Part shown: positions 60,930-64,000 of the stretch, in pieces | Layout of the letters: every line of letters begins with the position of its first letter | How positions within the stretch are numbered: the stretch's first letter is position 1 | NCBI RefSeq assembly: GCF_014174375.1 | Contig: NZ_JABEQE010000006.1 | Location: 174,015-238,014 of the forward strand | DNA from: Gluconacetobacter asukensis | GTDB lineage: Bacteria; Pseudomonadota; Alphaproteobacteria; Acetobacterales; Acetobacteraceae | Direction of reading: 5' to 3' | DNA length: 64,000 nucleotides | Translations under genes and position numbers: made by a program | Notes under the pieces: generated by a model | Databases searched by the model: none | What the model was told of the DNA's origin: nothing | The model's input: only the letters and a program-made list of their open reading frames with translations

Positions 60930-62063
60930 TCATGAATGCGCCTTTCGGAGGAATTCTACGATGGCATCCGCGCCAATCGGCGCTGTTGGCCCGATATCCG
61001 CCAGGCCGAAGGTCTCGCGTATATACGATTTCTGCCGGTCAAGGAAATCCGGGTGCCCGGCGACGGCGCCATCCAGAGCCTGACCGAGGCTGGCCGCCGT
61101 GTCGATCACCGGCCCCAGGGACCAGAACAGATAGTCGGGATTGTCGTGCCATTTCGTCTCATGCGCGTCAAGAAACAGGCAGGGACGCGGGTTGATCAGA
61201 AATTCGGCCACCTGGCTGCTGACATCGCCCAGATAGAGGTCGGCACCCATGGTATAGGTCATGTCGACGCTCTTGGTGCTGCCCGGATCGATGAGCATGT
61301 GCGGTATTCCCTCATAGGCGCGCAGGATGCTCGCAGCTTTGTCGCGATGTGCGTCAAACAGCCGGTAATGCGGCGCGAAAACAAGATTGTATCGGTCCTG
61401 ATTGGCAAAATAGTCCAGAACTTGAGTGCCCAACTTATACCATGATGTCAGCTTGGGATTGAAATGCGGATTATAGAGAACTGTCGGGCGCCTGTTGCCA
61501 AACAATGGTGGGGCGTTGCTATGCATCAGGCGCACGAGATCGAATTTGGCATAGACCCCTGTGACGTAATGTCCGGGGCGCAGCGAGCCCTGGGTCAGAA
61601 GGCGATTTTCCAGCTTTCTTCCTGCCATCAGGATAAAATCGAAATGTCGGACATCCCGGGCAAAGCCCACCGCGCGGTCTCCGGCTCCGTGTCGGGTCCA
61701 GATCAGGCGGGGTGCGCGTAGCCCGATCCTGCGCAGATAGAGGGATGTGCGCTCGGGAACGACAATCGCCTGAAATGTCTCGAAATAATTCTTGTTGAAA
61801 AGCAGGGTTGCCAGCTTGGTCAGGACGCTGGGCCCGCGACGGGTCAATTGTCGTCGTAACGGTCCGGGCAGGGTCAGCCGTTCATAAGCGACCTGCGAGT
61901 CCGGATAGAGGCTGGCCAGGCGCCGTATATAGGCTTCCTGCTCGTCGGTCAGGCAAGCGATATGGACCGCGATCTCCGGATATCGGCGCGCGATTTCCAT
62001 AGCGACTGGCAGGGAATGGGCGATTTGGTGGGGCTGGGCGATATAGGGAAAGACGATGCGCAT
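60930..62063 (-). CDS. CDP-glycerol glycerophosphotransferase (TagF)-like protein
   Basis: A 377-aa cytosolic GT-B-like protein. IVFPYIAQPHQIAHSLPVAMEIA starts the first domain. RLIWTRHGAGDRAVGFARD resembles the TagF His-containing acceptor motif (HGAGD). The second domain has TVLYNPHFNPKLTSW and MGADLYLGDVSSQVAEFLI, matching the TagF D-x-SS motif. It could transfer glycerol phosphate or a related group to a lipid-linked glycan. It lies 36 bp downstream-adjacent to the acyl-AMP ligase start and 6 bp after the flippase gene, so it belongs with them. Confidence 0.7.
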   Translation of the reverse strand: MRIVFPYIAQPHQIAHSLPVAMEIARRYPEIAVHIACLTDEQEAYIRRLASLYPDSQVAYERLTLPGPLRRQLTRRGPSVLTKLATLLFNKNYFETFQAIVVPERTSLYLRRIGLRAPRLIWTRHGAGDRAVGFARDVRHFDFILMAGRKLENRLLTQGSLRPGHYVTGVYAKFDLVRLMHSNAPPLFGNRRPTVLYNPHFNPKLTSWYKLGTQVLDYFANQDRYNLVFAPHYRLFDAHRDKAASILRAYEGIPHMLIDPGSTKSVDMTYTMGADLYLGDVSSQVAEFLINPRPCLFLDAHETKWHDNPDYLFWSLGPVIDTAASLGQALDGAVAGHPDFLDRQKSYIRETFGLADIGPTAPIGADAIVEFLRKAHS

Positions 62064-62068
62064 TGGGA

Positions 62069-63466
62069 TCAGGCCGGCCCCGGATTGGACGCGCTCGGGG
62101 AGGCGGTGTTGGGCGTCAGCGTTCGGCGTGCATGCAACGCCATGGCCAGTTGCATGAGAACCAGGACAATCGCTCCGCCGACATTGGCTGGGCCTACGCC
62201 TTCCAGTCCATAGAAATGGATCAGAATCATCAGAATCGGCAGGAAGAAAACGACATCCACACAGCGTGCGATCACAACGGCGCCCGCGCGGCGGAATGTC
62301 ATCAGCAACGGCTCCAGCGGCAGGCCGCAAATCGCCACGATCTCGGCACCGAGCATCCACAGCATAATGCTGACGGCTGCCTGATCCTGTGTGCCTATTA
62401 CCAGCCCCAACAGTAGGCGCCCCAGCAGGAGCGCAAAGGCCATCAGCAGGCATCCGATCCCTCCCGCTGCCAGACTGGACTGCCATGCCAGACGGTACAT
62501 CCGTTCGGTCGCGCCCTCCCGCCATAGGGAGGCCATTTCGGGATAGAGGGTCTGCTGCATCATCGTTCCGGGCTTGGCGATGCCGGCGGCGATCTGGCTG
62601 GCAATACGATAATAGCCCGCGCTGACGGGGCCCAGCACGCTGCCGACGATCAGCGTCGTCACATGGCTGAAGACCAGTGACAGGGTGGCGTTGGCATTGG
62701 TGATGAAGGCAAAGCGCCAGATCCCGGGAAAATCGACGGCGATTCTGCCTTTCATCAGATCCGGGATGATGTCTGCCATCCCTGTCCAGAAGCCGGCCAT
62801 CAGTTCCCTCTTGTGCAGTTCGTGCCATGCCAGGCCGAACAGCAGCGTAAAGGACAGGATCTCGGCCAGCATCCAGACCAGTGCCAGATGCTCGAAAGAG
62901 GGGCCGATCACCGGCAGGGCCAATGTTCCAAGTAGACGCACGAGCGTCGCCGTGCTGCCCTGCAGGGCCAGCAGATCGAAGCGATTGAGGATGCGTAGCA
63001 CGCCCGTCGGTGTGGCGGCGGCCATGAACAGGGGGGTCAGGCTGTAGAATGTGCCGATAGGGTGCAGGACCGGCGGCCAGCCCAGGATCTGTCCCATCGT
63101 CAGGCTGGCGATGACAGCGATCACGCAGCCCGCGATGCCTCCGATCAGATCCAGGATCAGACTGAAGCGCAGGACGCGATGGAAGCGTGGCAGATCCCTG
63201 TCGCCCAAGGGATGAAAGCCATACTGCAGCAGGGTCTGCCATGACTGAAAATCCACCAGATCGCCGATGGTGCGGGCGAAGGCGTAAAGCATGACCACCA
63301 GGCCGAAGCCGTAACCGCCCAGCAGGTGGATGGCGAGGGAAGCATGCAGCAGACTGAGCGGAGCATTGAGGGCCCTTCCGCCAAGCAAAACCCCCAGATT
63401 GCGGAAGGCGCGCCGAAGGCCGCGTCGTTCGTTGGGGGAGGCTTGGATCGGTGAGGCGGCGGACAC
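62069..63466 (-). CDS. Polysaccharide/oligosaccharide flippase (Wzx-like)
   Basis: A 465-aa MATE/MOP superfamily membrane protein with ~12-14 helices. The N-terminus RNLGVLLGGRALNAPLSLLH and the paired helical pattern (HLALVWMLAEILSFTLLFGLAW; VSIMLWMLGAEIVAICG) fit the oligosaccharide flippase family. The Cys/charged-poor helices exclude an ABC permease. It probably moves a lipid-linked glycan across the inner membrane. It is first in the run with the TagF-like gene and the ligase. The start is near the window's intergenic end. Confidence 0.85.
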   Translation of the reverse strand: MSAASPIQASPNERRGLRRAFRNLGVLLGGRALNAPLSLLHASLAIHLLGGYGFGLVVMLYAFARTIGDLVDFQSWQTLLQYGFHPLGDRDLPRFHRVLRFSLILDLIGGIAGCVIAVIASLTMGQILGWPPVLHPIGTFYSLTPLFMAAATPTGVLRILNRFDLLALQGSTATLVRLLGTLALPVIGPSFEHLALVWMLAEILSFTLLFGLAWHELHKRELMAGFWTGMADIIPDLMKGRIAVDFPGIWRFAFITNANATLSLVFSHVTTLIVGSVLGPVSAGYYRIASQIAAGIAKPGTMMQQTLYPEMASLWREGATERMYRLAWQSSLAAGGIGCLLMAFALLLGRLLLGLVIGTQDQAAVSIMLWMLGAEIVAICGLPLEPLLMTFRRAGAVVIARCVDVVFFLPILMILIHFYGLEGVGPANVGGAIVLVLMQLAMALHARRTLTPNTASPSASNPGPA

Positions 63467-63705
63467 GAGGAGATGGAGCCTGCTTTATCGGTTTCGATTT
63501 GGATGAAGAAGGCCGCGTGAAAGCGGCCGGCACCTGTCAGATAGGGCGGTGGAGTAAGAACATGAAAGGCGGCGGTGATGCAAAATCACTCTTCGCAGGG
63601 TAGGACGGGCCCCGCCGGTCTGGATGGCTCTAAATCAGGAATGGCGGTTTTCCGGGATATTTTTCCTGCCTGAGCAATTTTTTTGATTTTTTTTGAACTC
63701 CTGTG
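63467..63705. other. Intergenic region upstream of the rRNA promoters
   Basis: About 240 bp. A GGCCGC/GCGGCC hairpin lies at 63511-63528, and an A/T-rich tract with T-runs at ~63675-63697 sits where an UP element of the promoter at 63706 would be. No gene or terminator with a T-tract is recognised. Confidence 0.4.
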
Positions 63706-63734
63706 TTGACGGTGTATGGGGTGGGGTGTAGATC
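63706..63734 (+). promoter_or_regulatory. Candidate rRNA operon promoter P1
   Basis: TTGACG at 63706-63711 and TAGATC at 63729-63734, 17-bp spacer. The T-rich tract just upstream may act as an UP element. It lies ~280 bp before the 16S start. Confidence 0.5.
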
Positions 63735-63759
63735 GCTCTTCACCGCCGGGCTGAGGTTC

Positions 63760-63788
63760 TTGACCTGGTGGGGATGATCTGCTAGTTT
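63760..63788 (+). promoter_or_regulatory. Candidate rRNA operon promoter P2
   Basis: TTGACC at 63760-63765 and TAGTTT at 63783-63788, 17-bp spacer, ~25 bp after P1. A G/C-rich discriminator follows the -10, as is usual for stringently controlled promoters. Confidence 0.5.
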
Positions 63789-63822
63789 CTTTGGCCCTTC
63801 TGGGGTGGATGGGATTAGAAGT

Positions 63823-63834
63823 TGTTCTTTGACA
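63823..63834 (+). promoter_or_regulatory. rRNA leader boxA antitermination site
   Basis: TGTTCTTTGACA matches the bacterial boxA consensus TGCTCTTTGACA at all but one position. It lies in the leader between the promoters and 16S and would bind NusB/NusE (S10). Confidence 0.75.
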
Positions 63835-63986
63835 ATAGAATATGGAATGGAAGGGATATGTTGGCGGCGTTCTGGCGGCCTGTGGAAACGGGTTGTTAGG
63901 GATTGGTTTTGATCTGGGTTTAGCCTGGGTTTGATTGATGCCTGCTTGGACGCTGTGATGCATATTTCTTTGATTTATGCGTTTTT

Positions 63987-64000
63987 ATAGCTTCGAGTTT
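63987..64000 (+). rRNA. 16S rRNA, first bases (truncated by window end)
   Basis: The final bases GAGTTT (63995-64000) match the conserved GAGTTTGATCMTGGCTC start of bacterial 16S rRNA and follow a boxA leader at the right distance. The exact 5' end is estimated from E. coli spacing. Confidence 0.6.

Noticed and set aside
62064..63533. Single large protein combining flippase region and TagF-like protein
   Set aside because: The upstream part reads the flippase gene out of frame; the TagF-like protein has its own ATG at 62063.
1..64000. CRISPR array, prophage or insertion sequence
   Set aside because: No regularly spaced direct repeats, phage structural genes or transposase genes were seen.

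Overview
The window is GC-rich alphaproteobacterial chromosome, most likely from an acetic acid bacterium (Acetobacteraceae: Gluconacetobacter, Komagataeibacter or a relative). The call rests on overall protein character, the argH/lptM/lysA/TIGR02302 neighbourhood and the sphingolipid genes. Species cannot be fixed from the sequence alone. No CRISPR array, prophage or intact insertion sequence was seen.

Layout. 1-2.2 kb: gatA (3' end), gatB and tRNA-Ser(GCU). 2.2-6.3 kb: an accessory stretch with a frameshifted sulfotransferase gene, a putative 2-oxoglutarate/Fe(II) oxygenase and an O-antigen-ligase-like membrane protein. 6.3-16.6 kb: housekeeping (cdd, lysA, TIGR02302, lptM, argH, a TlpA-like thioredoxin, N-formylglutamate amidohydrolase, aroE, coaE, dnaQ). 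16.6-22.4 kb: a tight operon of a receptor-type class III cyclase homologue and an Mla/MCE-like lipid transporter. Both the cyclase and the transporter ATPase have lost key nucleotide-handling residues. 22.4-28.6 kb: the queECD operon running into a SulP permease, then an OsmC-family protein, bioB and a TetR regulator. 28.6-33 kb: a ybaK/GNAT/nitrilase/ketosteroid-isomerase-like operon, an AT-richer orphan gene and a divergent shikimate dehydrogenase paralogue. 33-41 kb: sucCD, a di-iron ferritin-like protein, a Dabb protein, an M13 peptidase, and a betaine-binding-like/methyltransferase-like/YdcF run. 41.3-46 kb: the core fatty acid cluster fabD-fabG-acpP-fabF-mltG.

46-63.5 kb is envelope lipid and polysaccharide territory. 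It holds a SYLF protein, an inositol-monophosphatase-family enzyme, MmcB, a glycosylinositol-phosphoceramide-transferase-like protein and a GT4 glycosyltransferase. It continues with an overlapping operon of a metallophosphoesterase, lptF, lptG, a fatty acid hydroxylase and a nucleotidyltransferase. A lipid (possibly ceramide) kinase, a nucleotidyltransferase-like orphan and a serine palmitoyltransferase/ACP/acyl-AMP-ligase set follow, then a TagF-like transferase and a flippase. Together these look like a sphingolipid synthesis and decoration locus next to the LPS exporter genes. The window ends in an rRNA operon leader (tandem promoters, boxA, first bases of 16S rRNA).

An intergenic repeat family also stands out, with copies near 4.8, 11.2 and 27.6 kb and a reduced hairpin at 22.4 kb. 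The core is conserved. In the two complete copies it is enclosed by long inverted-repeat arms whose sequence differs from copy to copy while staying self-complementary.
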